The notes: generated from the sequence alone by a model not told the origin. A DNA stretch of 6,069 bases from Candidatus Parcubacteria bacterium (GCA_030632225.1 DAOVVF010000033.1:1-6069); one strand, 5' to 3'. Positions 1 through 5,477 are shown, counted from the stretch's first letter. Numbers and translations are program-made.

Positions 1-255
1 ATCTTCAGAATCAATTTTTTTAAAAATTTCAGTTACAAAGTTTTCTTTATTAGGTATATCTTTAGGTTCAAGTTCACCATCACGTATTTTAGATAAATGC
101 TTTGCTCTATTATAGGGACCCATAGTATACCAATTATCAGGCATAGGATAGCCTTTATCTAATATTTCATCTTCAATTTGATCATTAGTCATCTTGGCTA
201 TAGGTATTTCAATATTAGCTGATTTAGCTTTTGCTTGTTTTTTTTCAAAATCCAT
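1..255 (-). CDS. Hypothetical protein, C-terminus cut by the left window edge
   Basis: An open frame starts at ATG (253-255) and stays open for 85 codons to the window edge, so the C-terminus is missing. The visible protein begins MDFEKKQAKAKSANIEIP and includes GYPMPDNWYTMGPYNRAKHL and an acidic/lysine-rich stretch around DGELEPKDIPNKENF. It looks soluble and charged, with no signal peptide or membrane segment. I do not recognise the family. The ATG lies 4 bases after the clpB stop, with no terminator or promoter between, so it is very probably co-transcribed with clpB. A weak SD-like TTAAGG lies inside the clpB end, about 12 bases upstream of the ATG. The tight spacing and continuous frame make it a likely real gene; its role is unknown. 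Confidence 0.7.
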   Translation of the reverse strand, partial: MDFEKKQAKAKSANIEIPIAKMTNDQIEDEILDKGYPMPDNWYTMGPYNRAKHLSKIRDGELEPKDIPNKENFVTEIFKKIDSED

Positions 256-259
256 AAAT

Positions 260-2836
260 TTATTTAACCTTAATCTTTTTATTAGATAAAGATATATTTA
301 CTTTATCTCCTTCCTTTATTTTACCATCTATAATCTGAAGAGCCAACTCATCAAGTATTTCATTCTGGATAAGTCTTTTTAATGGTCTAGCACCAAATTG
401 AGGATCATAACCTTTCTGACCTAGATATTTATAGATAGATTTATCAAATTTAACCTTAATCTTTTTATTATCCCTTAATCTTTTAGTAAGCTGTTCTAAC
501 TGTAGATGTACTATCTCAGTTATATGTTTAGCACTTAAAGAATGAAAGATAATTATATCATCTAATCTATTAAGAAACTCCGGTTTAAAAGTATGCTTCA
601 TTAAAGAATCTATTTCTTTTTTAAGTTTAGCATCTATTTTACCAGAAGATTCTAGTATTCTGGCAGTACCCACATTAGATGTCATTATAATAATAGTATT
701 CTTGAAGTTTACTGTTCTACCTTTAGCATCTGTTAATCTACCATCATCTAATACTTGTAGTAAGACATTAAATACATCTGGATGAGCTTTTTCTATTTCA
801 TCAAATAGAATTACAGAGTAAGGTCTACGTCTAACAGCTTCAGTTAATTGACCACCTTCATCATAACCGACATAACCTGGAGGTGAACCTATTAATCTAG
901 CTACTGCATGCTTTTCCATATATTCACTCATATCTATTCTAACTAGAGATTGTTCAGAATTAAACATAAATTCAGCTAAAGCTTTAGCTGTTTCTGTTTT
1001 ACCTACTCCTGTAGGACCTAGGAAGATAAAAGAACCTATTGGTCTATCCTCTTCATTAATACCAGCTCTAGAGCGTCTAACAGCGTTAGAAACAGCCTTA
1101 ATAGCTTCAGATTGGCCAATTACCCTGTTTTGTATATTAGTCTCCATAGAGGCTAATTTTTGCTGTTCTGAGACCAGCATCTTATCTACTGGTATTCCAG
1201 TCCATTTAGCTACTACTTTAGCTATATCATTAGCTTCTACTTCTTCTTTTAGTAATCTATTCTCTTTATTTATACTATTTAGTTGCTTACTATTAGCTTT
1301 AATTTTCTTTTCTAAATCAGGTATTTTACCATAAGTAATTTCAGCTACTTTGTTAAGATCTCCTTGTCTTTCAAAATTAGCTGCTTTTGTTTTTAAGTCC
1401 TCTATTTGTTCTGAATATTTCTGATTAGCAGATATTAAGTCTTTTTCATTCTTCCACAGTATTTCTAAAGACTTAGCTTGTTCTTTTAGATCAGCTAATT
1501 GTTTATCAATCTTAGTTAATTCTTCTTTATTCTGCTTTTTATCTTTAGTTAAAGCAGCTTTAGATATTTGAAAAGAAGTTATTTTTCTTTTTAGTATGTC
1601 TAATTCAGTCGGTAAAGAATCTATTTCTATCTTCAGAGAAGAAGTAGCTTCATCTACTAGATCAATAGCTTTGTCAGGTAAGAATCTATCAGCTATATAT
1701 TTCTGTGATAGGTTAACAGCAGCTAGTATAGCTTGATCAGTTATATGTACACCGTGGTGTACTTCATATTTTTCTTTCAAACCTCTAAGTATATTAACTG
1801 TATCCTCAGCAGAAGGTTCACCAACGTAGATTGGTTGAAACCTTCTCTCTAAAGCAGCATCTTTTTCTATATACTTCTGGTATTCTTTTAGGGTAGTTGC
1901 ACCAATAGCATGTAACATACCTCTGGCTAAAGCTGGTTTAAGCATATTAGAAGCATCAACAGCTCCTTCAGCTCCACCAGCACCGACTATAGTATGCAGT
2001 TCATCTATAAACAAGATTATATTACCGTCAGCTTTTTCTATTTCTTTTAATACAGCTTTTAGTCTGTCTTCAAATTCACCTCTGTATTTAGCACCTGCTA
2101 ACAAAAGTCCAATATCTAAGTTTAGTAATTTCTTGTTTTTAATTGATTCTGGTACATCACCAGCTACTATTCTCTGAGCTAGTCCTTCAGCAATTGCTGT
2201 TTTACCAGTACCGGGTTCTCCAATTAACACTGGATTATTTTTAGTACGTCTGGATAGTACTTGCATTACTCTGCGTATTTCTTCATCACGACCAATAACA
2301 GGATCTAGTTTATTATCCTGAGCTTGTTTAGTTAAGTCTATAGTAAACTTTTCTAAAGCTTGTATCTTATTTTCTGGATTTTGATCAGTTATTTTCATAT
2401 CTCCTTTAATTGTATTTAATATATTTTTTAGTTTATCAATATTAAAATCATATTTAGCTAATATATCTTGTACTAAAGTATCGTTAGATATCAAGCTAAT
2501 TAGTAAATGTTCTACACTTAAATATTCATCTTTTAGATTAGCTCTTTCTATATCAGCTTTTTCTAAAATTATTTGAGCTTGTCTAGATAAATTAATATTA
2601 ACTAGATCATCTATAGTAGGTAACTTTTCTAACTCCTCTTCTGTAGCATTAATAGCTGAGTTAATATCTAATTGAGCTTGTTGCCACATAGCTGAAGCCA
2701 TAGTATTTGGAGTAGATAAAAGGGCCCAAAGCAAGTGAATAGGCTCTATTTGGCTATTTTTGAGCTCTGAGGCCTTACTGTGGCTAGTTTGTATAACCTC
2801 TGCAAGCTTTTCAGTTATATTACTTGGATTTATCAT
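260..2836 (-). CDS. clpB: ATP-dependent disaggregase ClpB (Hsp104 family)
   Basis: Cytosolic hexameric AAA+ chaperone that pulls polypeptides out of aggregates, normally working with DnaK/DnaJ/GrpE (family knowledge). The 858 residues match the usual ClpB length. Visible in order: Clp N-domain (about 1-145); NBD1 with Walker A GEPGTGKT (206-213), pore-loop Tyr251 in KYRGEFEDR, Walker B ending D278-E279 and arginine fingers R331/R332; coiled-coil middle domain (about 401-540); NBD2 with Walker A GPTGVGKT (607-614), pore-loop Tyr655 in [13 protein letters not shown], Walker B ILFDE (D679/E680), Arg757 in EFLNRLD and sensor-2 GARPLKR (815-821). All key ATPase residues are present. The long middle domain separates it from ClpA and ClpX. 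The ATG start gives a normal N-domain; the next Met is residue 46, inside that domain. No SD precedes the start, and the promoter is only 9 bases away. I saw no CIRCE or sigma32-type site upstream. Confidence 0.98.
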   Translation of the reverse strand: MINPSNITEKLAEVIQTSHSKASELKNSQIEPIHLLWALLSTPNTMASAMWQQAQLDINSAINATEEELEKLPTIDDLVNINLSRQAQIILEKADIERANLKDEYLSVEHLLISLISNDTLVQDILAKYDFNIDKLKNILNTIKGDMKITDQNPENKIQALEKFTIDLTKQAQDNKLDPVIGRDEEIRRVMQVLSRRTKNNPVLIGEPGTGKTAIAEGLAQRIVAGDVPESIKNKKLLNLDIGLLLAGAKYRGEFEDRLKAVLKEIEKADGNIILFIDELHTIVGAGGAEGAVDASNMLKPALARGMLHAIGATTLKEYQKYIEKDAALERRFQPIYVGEPSAEDTVNILRGLKEKYEVHHGVHITDQAILAAVNLSQKYIADRFLPDKAIDLVDEATSSLKIEIDSLPTELDILKRKITSFQISKAALTKDKKQNKEELTKIDKQLADLKEQAKSLEILWKNEKDLISANQKYSEQIEDLKTKAANFERQGDLNKVAEITYGKIPDLEKKIKANSKQLNSINKENRLLKEEVEANDIAKVVAKWTGIPVDKMLVSEQQKLASMETNIQNRVIGQSEAIKAVSNAVRRSRAGINEEDRPIGSFIFLGPTGVGKTETAKALAEFMFNSEQSLVRIDMSEYMEKHAVARLIGSPPGYVGYDEGGQLTEAVRRRPYSVILFDEIEKAHPDVFNVLLQVLDDGRLTDAKGRTVNFKNTIIIMTSNVGTARILESSGKIDAKLKKEIDSLMKHTFKPEFLNRLDDIIIFHSLSAKHITEIVHLQLEQLTKRLRDNKKIKVKFDKSIYKYLGQKGYDPQFGARPLKRLIQNEILDELALQIIDGKIKEGDKVNISLSNKKIKVK
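2396..2407 (-). promoter_or_regulatory. Possible internal translation start in clpB
   Basis: Within clpB the minus strand reads AAAGGAGATATG. This is an SD-like AAAGGAG (2401-2407) two bases before the ATG of Met147 (2396-2398). Met147 lies in the linker between the N-domain and NBD1, close to where E. coli ClpB has its internal start for the short isoform. The spacing is shorter than usual, so efficiency is uncertain. Confidence 0.4.
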
Positions 2837-2845
2837 AGTTAAGAG

Positions 2846-2874
2846 ATTATACTATTTCTGGTAATATTTGTCAA
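2846..2874 (-). promoter_or_regulatory. Consensus sigma70-type promoter of clpB
   Basis: On the minus strand TTGACA (2869-2874) and TATAAT (2846-2851) are both perfect consensus hexamers, separated by exactly 17 bases. Only 9 bases lie between the -10 and the ATG, so transcription should begin near 2839-2840. That would leave about 3-4 bases of leader and no room for an SD. The promoter is placed to drive clpB and the gene after it. Confidence 0.85.
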
Positions 2875-2896
2875 GAATATGTTGTAATATAGGAAG

Positions 2897-2905
2897 TTAT
2901 CCACA
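2897..2905 (+). promoter_or_regulatory. Single perfect DnaA-box 9-mer
   Basis: TTATCCACA is the strongest consensus DnaA-binding 9-mer. It lies 22 bases upstream of the clpB -35 and before the 307-residue gene's terminator. No cluster of such boxes surrounds it, so it is not evidence for an origin. It could mark DnaA control of clpB or be chance. Confidence 0.35.
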
Positions 2906-2912
2906 GGGATAT

Positions 2913-2943
2913 AAAAAGACTGTAGTTTGACTACAGTCTTTTT
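2913..2943 (-). terminator. Bidirectional hairpin terminator after the 307-residue gene
   Basis: A perfect 13-bp stem (2913-2925 with 2931-2943) closes a 5-base loop; the GC-containing core is GACTGTAG/CTACAGTC, flanked by A and T runs. On the minus strand it begins 7 bases after the stop of the 307-residue gene and carries a T-tract. The A-run on the other side lets it work in both directions. Confidence 0.9.
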
Positions 2944-2949
2944 TGTTGA

Positions 2950-3873
2950 TTAGAGAAGCATGAGCTTGCTGCTAAGCCAATCTATAGTAAGTGTTGACCA
3001 TTTTATATAGTCAGCATCTTTTTCAATATTCTCTGCCTCGTACTTACCTTGTTCATTTACTTCTGTCCCTACAGTACTAATGTGATTAAGTATTATTTGG
3101 ATAAAATGAACTAAGCTTGGTAGATTGGTTTTTGAGTCAGATGCAGCTTTAAGCTGGTGTATAGTGTCTACAATTTTAGTAACTGCATCTTTATCAAGAT
3201 AGCAATAGGCTTCTTCTGTATTATCAAAAAAAGGTCTGACTATTTGAGCTGTACATAGTTTCCAGTATAGCCAGTCCACTTCACATAGAAAAGCACCTCT
3301 GTGCATTCGATCTTCAGCAAATTCATAACCCTTCCAGCCACCTATACCTTCAAAATTATATATAGTCAGAGAATAGTCCTTTGGATCATCATTCCATAAA
3401 GCATTATGGGCAAATGAATCTGCTAACTTGAGCAGCATAGCCTTTACTTCTGGATGATTATTATCATGCGGATGTCTGTATACTAAAGCTTCTTTATAAA
3501 GTTTCTGTATACAATCAAACATATTCTCTTTCCAGAGATATGGAAGAATTAATAAAAGCTTTTCCAGCCAAAGGTGTTGGTTGATCCATAGTTTACTTTC
3601 ATAATATGGGCTTTGGTAAAATGAATTTAAACTCATATTAATTAATTCATCCAGAGGTACATCCGTATGGCAAGTAAGATTCTTTTTGATAGTGATAAGT
3701 ATATCAAAATAGTTGTATGCCGTTGTACAGCCTATTTCTTGATAATTATGTATTATTCTAGCTTTTTGGCTGATAGCATAACTTATCATATCCTTTTGAG
3801 CTTTCACATTACCATCAATTAGATGCTGAACAAACAGCTTTGCTCTTTCTGCTATAGTTTCAACAGTATTCAA
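2950..3873 (-). CDS. Uncharacterised 307-residue soluble protein
   Basis: I do not recognise this protein. It starts at TTG (3871-3873), chosen because AAGGAGG lies 5 bases upstream; no ATG would fit as well. The sequence looks mostly alpha-helical and has no signal peptide or clear membrane segment. It is rich in aromatics: W96, W102, W114, W160, W180, W201, W204, W292 and W299. A His/Asp/Asn-rich patch RHPHDNNHPE (133-142) and a segment around GIGGWKGYEFAEDRMHRGAF (176-195) are the most distinctive parts and could be a binding or catalytic site, but no known motif fits. Six cysteines are scattered (49, 68, 121, 197, 207, 224). It is a single-gene unit with its own promoter and terminator, divergent from the small-gene cluster, and its leader carries the same GTAC-type element. 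A role linked to that cluster is plausible but unproven. Confidence 0.85.
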   Translation of the reverse strand: MNTVETIAERAKLFVQHLIDGNVKAQKDMISYAISQKARIIHNYQEIGCTTAYNYFDILITIKKNLTCHTDVPLDELINMSLNSFYQSPYYESKLWINQHLWLEKLLLILPYLWKENMFDCIQKLYKEALVYRHPHDNNHPEVKAMLLKLADSFAHNALWNDDPKDYSLTIYNFEGIGGWKGYEFAEDRMHRGAFLCEVDWLYWKLCTAQIVRPFFDNTEEAYCYLDKDAVTKIVDTIHQLKAASDSKTNLPSLVHFIQIILNHISTVGTEVNEQGKYEAENIEKDADYIKWSTLTIDWLSSKLMLL

Positions 3874-3894
3874 GATAGCCTCCTTGTTAATAGT

Positions 3895-3904
3895 TTAAAT
3901 GTAC
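3895..3904 (-). repeat. GTACATTTAA leader element of the 307-residue gene
   Basis: On the minus strand GTACATTTAA lies 17 bases after the predicted -10 and 11 bases before the SD (AAGGAGG). Similar GTAC(A/T)TT(T)A elements lie in the leaders of the plus-strand units at 3997, 4431 and 5137. Here it is also part of the inverted repeat TTAAAT-N5-ATTTAA (3895-3911). Confidence 0.4.
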
Positions 3905-3921
3905 AATTTAATAGACTGTTT

Positions 3922-3950
3922 ATTTAACCATTTGTTAGTAAAGTTGTCAA
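3922..3950 (-). promoter_or_regulatory. Promoter of the 307-residue gene
   Basis: On the minus strand a perfect -35 TTGACA (3945-3950) is followed after 17 bases by TTAAAT (3922-3927), which matches the -10 consensus at four of six positions. Transcription should start near 3915, giving a leader of about 40 bases that ends in a strong SD. The -35 is only 3 bases from the candidate -35 of the divergent gene at 4027. Confidence 0.65.
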
Positions 3951-3963
3951 ATATTGCATATTT
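3949..3963. promoter_or_regulatory. Candidate operator palindrome between divergent promoters
   Basis: AAATATTGCATATTT has two perfect 6-base arms around TGC. It overlaps the edges of both facing -35 elements, where one bound regulator could control both directions. AT-rich palindromes of this size also arise by chance, so the call rests on position. Confidence 0.35.
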
Positions 3964-3982
3964 ATCTATTTACCTGTATTTT
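3954..3982 (+). promoter_or_regulatory. Possible promoter of the gene at 4027
   Basis: TTGCAT (3954-3959), 17 bases, then TATTTT (3977-3982). Each hexamer matches consensus at four positions. An overlapping TATATA-type -10 at 3982 would need a spacer that is too long. Some promoter is needed here because the upstream gene is divergent. Confidence 0.4.
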
Positions 3983-3996
3983 ATATATGACCCCAC

Positions 3997-4004
3997 GTAC
4001 ATTA
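3997..4004 (+). repeat. GTACATTA leader element of the gene at 4027
   Basis: GTACATTA lies 14 bases after the candidate -10 and 30 bases before the ATG. It is one of four similar elements found between promoter and SD in this cluster and in the divergent gene. Confidence 0.35.
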
Positions 4005-4026
4005 CAGACAACCAAGGAGTAACATT

Positions 4027-4362
4027 ATGAGTGAAAAATACACCGTAACTATGTATTGTGCGGAGTATGTTTTTAAGATAAAAATGCCTGAAGATTTAGC
4101 TCTTAAGTTTATGCCTGATTTTGGCAAAGCCTTTCCTTTACAAGCCTTTAGTGGAGGTATGGGTAAAAGGCCTCGAAACGTACCTTATGAACCACATCAT
4201 GAGCATGATATAATAGTCTATCATATGCAGTTATTCGTGCCTTTGGGTGAAAAAGACAATCTCATTATTTATGTCAAGAATTTTTGTAAAGAGAATGGTT
4301 TAGACTTCACAGAGCCTAAAATGTTAGGTAAGCAGAACTCCAACAATACAGAAAAGAAATAG
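4027..4362 (+). CDS. Small orphan protein, first member of the paralogue array
   Basis: A 111-residue soluble protein with no recognised family. The ATG is supported by AAGGAG 7 bases upstream. By eye the order is strand (about 5-18), helix (21-35), basic/His-rich loop (GKRPR at 46-50, HHEHD at 57-61), strand (DIIVYHMQLFV), helix (about 75-90) and a short strand around LDF, then a charged tail. This is the pattern of a ferredoxin-like alpha/beta fold. Its C-terminal segment FCKENGLDF lines up without gaps with YCENHNIAL, YFKSNDIEY and FFDRENITH in the three genes that follow, which suggests common ancestry. It forms a single-gene unit with its own terminator. No catalytic motif is evident and the function is unknown. 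Confidence 0.8.
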   Translation: MSEKYTVTMYCAEYVFKIKMPEDLALKFMPDFGKAFPLQAFSGGMGKRPRNVPYEPHHEHDIIVYHMQLFVPLGEKDNLIIYVKNFCKENGLDFTEPKMLGKQNSNNTEKK

Positions 4363-4390
4363 AGTCGTTTTAATAACGGCTCTTTTCCTT
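4362..4390 (+). terminator. Terminator of the gene at 4027, overlapping the next promoter
   Basis: Stem GAGTCGTT (4362-4369) pairs with AACGGCTC (4375-4382), 8 bp with one G-U pair, around loop TTAAT, and is followed by TTTTCCTT. The stem begins on the last base of the stop codon. The T-rich tail runs into the -35 TTGACT of the next unit, so terminator and promoter form one compact module. Confidence 0.75.
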
Positions 4391-4417
4391 GACTAGAATA
4401 TGAATATATAGTATGCT
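4389..4417 (+). promoter_or_regulatory. Promoter of the 4454-5055 operon
   Basis: TTGACT (4389-4394, five of six consensus), 17-base spacer, TATGCT (4412-4417, four of six). The stretch TTGACTAGAATAT is identical to that before the gene at 5159. Both are followed at the same distance by TTGTTGTT, a GTAC element and AAGGAGG, so the two upstream regions are duplicated copies. Confidence 0.65.
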
Positions 4418-4430
4418 ATTTTGTTGTTAA

Positions 4431-4439
4431 GTACATTAA
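4431..4439 (+). repeat. GTACATTAA leader element of the operon
   Basis: GTACATTAA follows TTGTTGTTAA and lies one base before the SD AAGGAGG (4441-4447). It is 13 bases after the -10 and 23 bases before the ATG. It corresponds to GTACTTTAA before the gene at 5159. Confidence 0.4.
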
Positions 4440-4453
4440 TAAGGAGGCTAAAA

Positions 4454-4780
4454 ATGTCTGGTTCAGCACCAATATTAAAAGATAGGGTTAAGATTAAATC
4501 AGGTTCTGTCTGTAAAATAACTTTAGAAGGATATCTAAATGAAAATCTAATTGCTAAATTTAAGAGCCAATTAGCGACTGGACCCAATTATATAAAATAT
4601 ATCATTATGTTAATTCCTTTTAATGGGTTTGTTCCTGATGAGAAAAGAGGGGACGATATTCATAATAAGGATTCCTACTACGATGTTGTATTTTATATCA
4701 AGACAAAGCATAAGCCACGATTTATTGAAGAAGCACAGAAATTCTTTGACAGAGAGAATATTACTCATTCAAGGAGGTAG
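4454..4780 (+). CDS. Small orphan protein, second member of the array
   Basis: A 108-residue soluble protein with no recognised family. The ATG at 4454 is chosen because AAGGAGG (4441-4447) sits 6 bases before it. An in-frame TTG at 4421 would add 11 residues, but it lies at or before the likely transcription start. It shows a strand (VCKITLEGYL), helix (about 29-41), strand (YIKYIIMLIPF), a long polar loop (about 57-74), strand (YDVVFYIKT) and helix (about 87-101) ending FFDRENITH. This matches the layout of the other array members, although overall identity looks very low. It is first in a two-gene operon: the last codons TCA AGG AGG provide the SD for the next gene, which starts two bases after this stop. 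That arrangement implies coupled translation. Function is unknown. Confidence 0.8.
   Translation: MSGSAPILKDRVKIKSGSVCKITLEGYLNENLIAKFKSQLATGPNYIKYIIMLIPFNGFVPDEKRGDDIHNKDSYYDVVFYIKTKHKPRFIEEAQKFFDRENITHSRR
4771..4777 (+). promoter_or_regulatory. SD site embedded in the end of the upstream gene
   Basis: AAGGAGG (4771-4777) lies inside the last codons of the 4454 gene and 5 bases before the ATG at 4783. It fixes the start of the next gene and points to translational coupling. Confidence 0.85.
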
Positions 4781-4782
4781 TA

Positions 4783-5055
4783 ATGTCAAGTATGGAGTTT
4801 ACTAGTGTTAAGGTAATGCTGTATTACAGGTTAGAAGACTATGATTTTCATAAGTTTGGAAGAGCTATGGAAGAATATTTTTCTAATACTGGTAAAAAGT
4901 CATCTACTGTACATAAACGTAATTTGGGCAGGAAGCATAACATTGTAGTAGTTATACCAAGCAGAATAAGGTTTGAAGTCATGGACTGGGTCAAACAATA
5001 CTGCGAAAATCACAACATTGCCCTTAACAACAAGATAACCAGTGACGACATTTAA
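4783..5055 (+). CDS. Small orphan protein, third member of the array
   Basis: A 90-residue soluble basic protein with no recognised family. The first ATG, 5 bases after AAGGAGG, is preferred; an ATG three codons later is less well placed. The pattern is strand (SVKVMLYYRL, about 8-17), helix (DFHKFGRAMEEYF, 21-33), a basic Ser/Lys-rich loop (36-51), strand (NIVVVIP), helix (FEVMDWVKQYC) and short strand (NIALN). It is the most compact example of the array's strand-helix-strand-helix plan. Its YCENHNIAL segment compares with FCKENGLDF in the 4027 product. The charged loop could bind nucleic acid or a partner, but no motif proves this. Second gene of an operon, followed 4 bases later by a strong terminator sequence. 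Confidence 0.8.
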   Translation: MSSMEFTSVKVMLYYRLEDYDFHKFGRAMEEYFSNTGKKSSTVHKRNLGRKHNIVVVIPSRIRFEVMDWVKQYCENHNIALNNKITSDDI

Positions 5056-5057
5056 TC

Positions 5058-5094
5058 AACCAAAAAAGAGCTATTAATTTAGCTCTTTTTTCTT
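5058..5094 (+). repeat. 37-bp direct repeat, copy 1
   Basis: The 37 bases 5058-5094 are identical to 5441-5477, 383 bases apart. They contain the whole terminator hairpin plus the flanking AACC and TCTT. Perfect identity beside highly diverged proteins suggests recent duplication, recombination between terminators, or strong constraint. Confidence 0.9.
5062..5091 (+). terminator. Bidirectional terminator of the two-gene operon
   Basis: A perfect 12-bp stem AAAAAAGAGCTA/TAGCTCTTTTTT surrounds loop TTAATT and carries A and T runs on both sides. Its T-tract runs into the -35 TTGACT (5093-5098) of the next unit. Confidence 0.9.
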
Positions 5095-5121
5095 GACTAG
5101 AATATAAGTATATGATAACTT
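5093..5121 (+). promoter_or_regulatory. Promoter of the gene at 5159
   Basis: TTGACT (5093-5098) and a 17-base spacer lead to TAACTT (5116-5121), which has only three of six -10 matches. The -35 and spacer start are identical to the promoter at 4389. Other -10-like hexamers (TATGAT at 5111, TATATT at 5121) have poor spacing, so the exact -10 is unsettled. Confidence 0.5.
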
Positions 5122-5126
5122 ATATT
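5101..5126. promoter_or_regulatory. 9-bp inverted repeat over the promoter at 5093
   Basis: AATATAAGT (5101-5109) and ACTTATATT (5118-5126) are perfect inverted copies around 8 bases, covering the spacer and -10 region. The sister promoter at 4389 does not keep this symmetry. It could be an operator specific to this unit, or an AT-rich coincidence. Confidence 0.4.
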
Positions 5127-5136
5127 GTTGTTTAAA

Positions 5137-5145
5137 GTACTTTAA
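5137..5145 (+). repeat. GTACTTTAA leader element of the gene at 5159
   Basis: GTACTTTAA follows TTGTTGTTTAAA and lies one base before AAGGAGG (5147-5153). It is 15 bases after the proposed -10 and 22 before the ATG, close to its place in the 4431 leader. Confidence 0.4.
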
Positions 5146-5158
5146 CAAGGAGGACAAA

Positions 5159-5437
5159 ATGAATAAAGCAATAGTTAAAAAAGTTACACTAAGTATTCAT
5201 TTAAGAATGGCACGTTATAAACATTTGAAATTAATTGAAGCTCTCCAATCAAATGTGCAACATATGGGTATAAAAGAAGATTTTCATATTATCACTTTTC
5301 TGCAAGATTCTGAAATAGCTGAAATAATAATTCAAGCTTCCATTATACACAAAGACTTTCTCCTTCCCTGGCTTCAAGAATATTTTAAAAGTAATGATAT
5401 TGAATACAATGAAGCTATGTTAGATCTTCTTTCCTAA
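5159..5437 (+). CDS. Small orphan protein, fourth member of the array
   Basis: A 92-residue soluble protein with no recognised family. The ATG follows AAGGAGG by 5 bases. It shows a basic N-terminus, strand (KVTLSIHLRM, about 8-17), helix (about 20-35), a short linker, strand (AEIIIQASI, 54-62), helix (FLLPWLQEYF, 67-76) and short strand IEY, then an acidic end. The segment YFKSNDIEY aligns with the other three members, and the overall layout is closest to the 90-residue product of 4783. It is a single-gene unit whose promoter and leader resemble those before 4454 and whose terminator is identical to that after 4783. That suggests it arose by tandem duplication of a cassette followed by fast protein divergence. 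Function is unknown. Confidence 0.8.
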   Translation: MNKAIVKKVTLSIHLRMARYKHLKLIEALQSNVQHMGIKEDFHIITFLQDSEIAEIIIQASIIHKDFLLPWLQEYFKSNDIEYNEAMLDLLS

Positions 5438-5440
5438 CAA

Positions 5441-5477
5441 AACCAAAAAAGAGCTATTAATTTAGCTCTTTTTTCTT
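5441..5477 (+). repeat. 37-bp direct repeat, copy 2
   Basis: Exact second copy of 5058-5094. It begins 4 bases after the stop of the gene at 5159 and ends inside the stop codon of the convergent phosphorylase gene. Identity ends at 5478 (A, where copy 1 has G at 5095), so the promoter part of the cassette is absent here. Confidence 0.9.
5445..5474. terminator. Shared terminator between convergent genes
   Basis: The same 12-bp AAAAAAGAGCTA/TAGCTCTTTTTT stem and TTAATT loop as at 5062. It sits between the stops of the plus-strand gene (5437) and the minus-strand phosphorylase (5476). Its A and T runs let it end both transcripts. Confidence 0.9.

Noticed and set aside
260..2836. TGA recoding as in some CPR lineages
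   Set aside because: No TGA stop is used in the window, but the 858-codon clpB frame has no in-frame TGA either, so there is no positive sign of reassignment.
3991..3998. CCCCACGT resembling a sigma32 -10 (CCCCATNT)
   Set aside because: No CTTGAA-like -35 lies 13-15 bases upstream and the downstream gene is not a known heat-shock gene.
4421..4453. Upstream TTG start adding 11 residues to the 4454 gene
   Set aside because: The TTG would be at or before the transcription start, and the AAGGAGG at 4441-4447 would then be inside the coding region; the ATG at 4454 is ideally spaced.
4393..4587. 64-codon minus-strand open frame over the promoter and start of the 4454 gene
   Set aside because: It lies opposite a well-supported gene with promoter and SD, has no convincing SD of its own and covers regulatory DNA; it is a shadow frame.
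4623..4805. 60-codon plus-strand open frame inside the 4454 gene
   Set aside because: It overlaps the supported frame throughout and has no SD; the operon structure explains this DNA.
5343..5351. TTATACACA, a second DnaA-box-like 9-mer
   Set aside because: It lies inside the coding sequence of the 5159 gene, far from the first box; in AT-rich DNA this is likely chance.
5058..5477. Repeat pair as a CRISPR or insertion-sequence end
   Set aside because: There are only two copies with a gene between, no spacer series, no transposase and no target duplication; each copy is a terminator.
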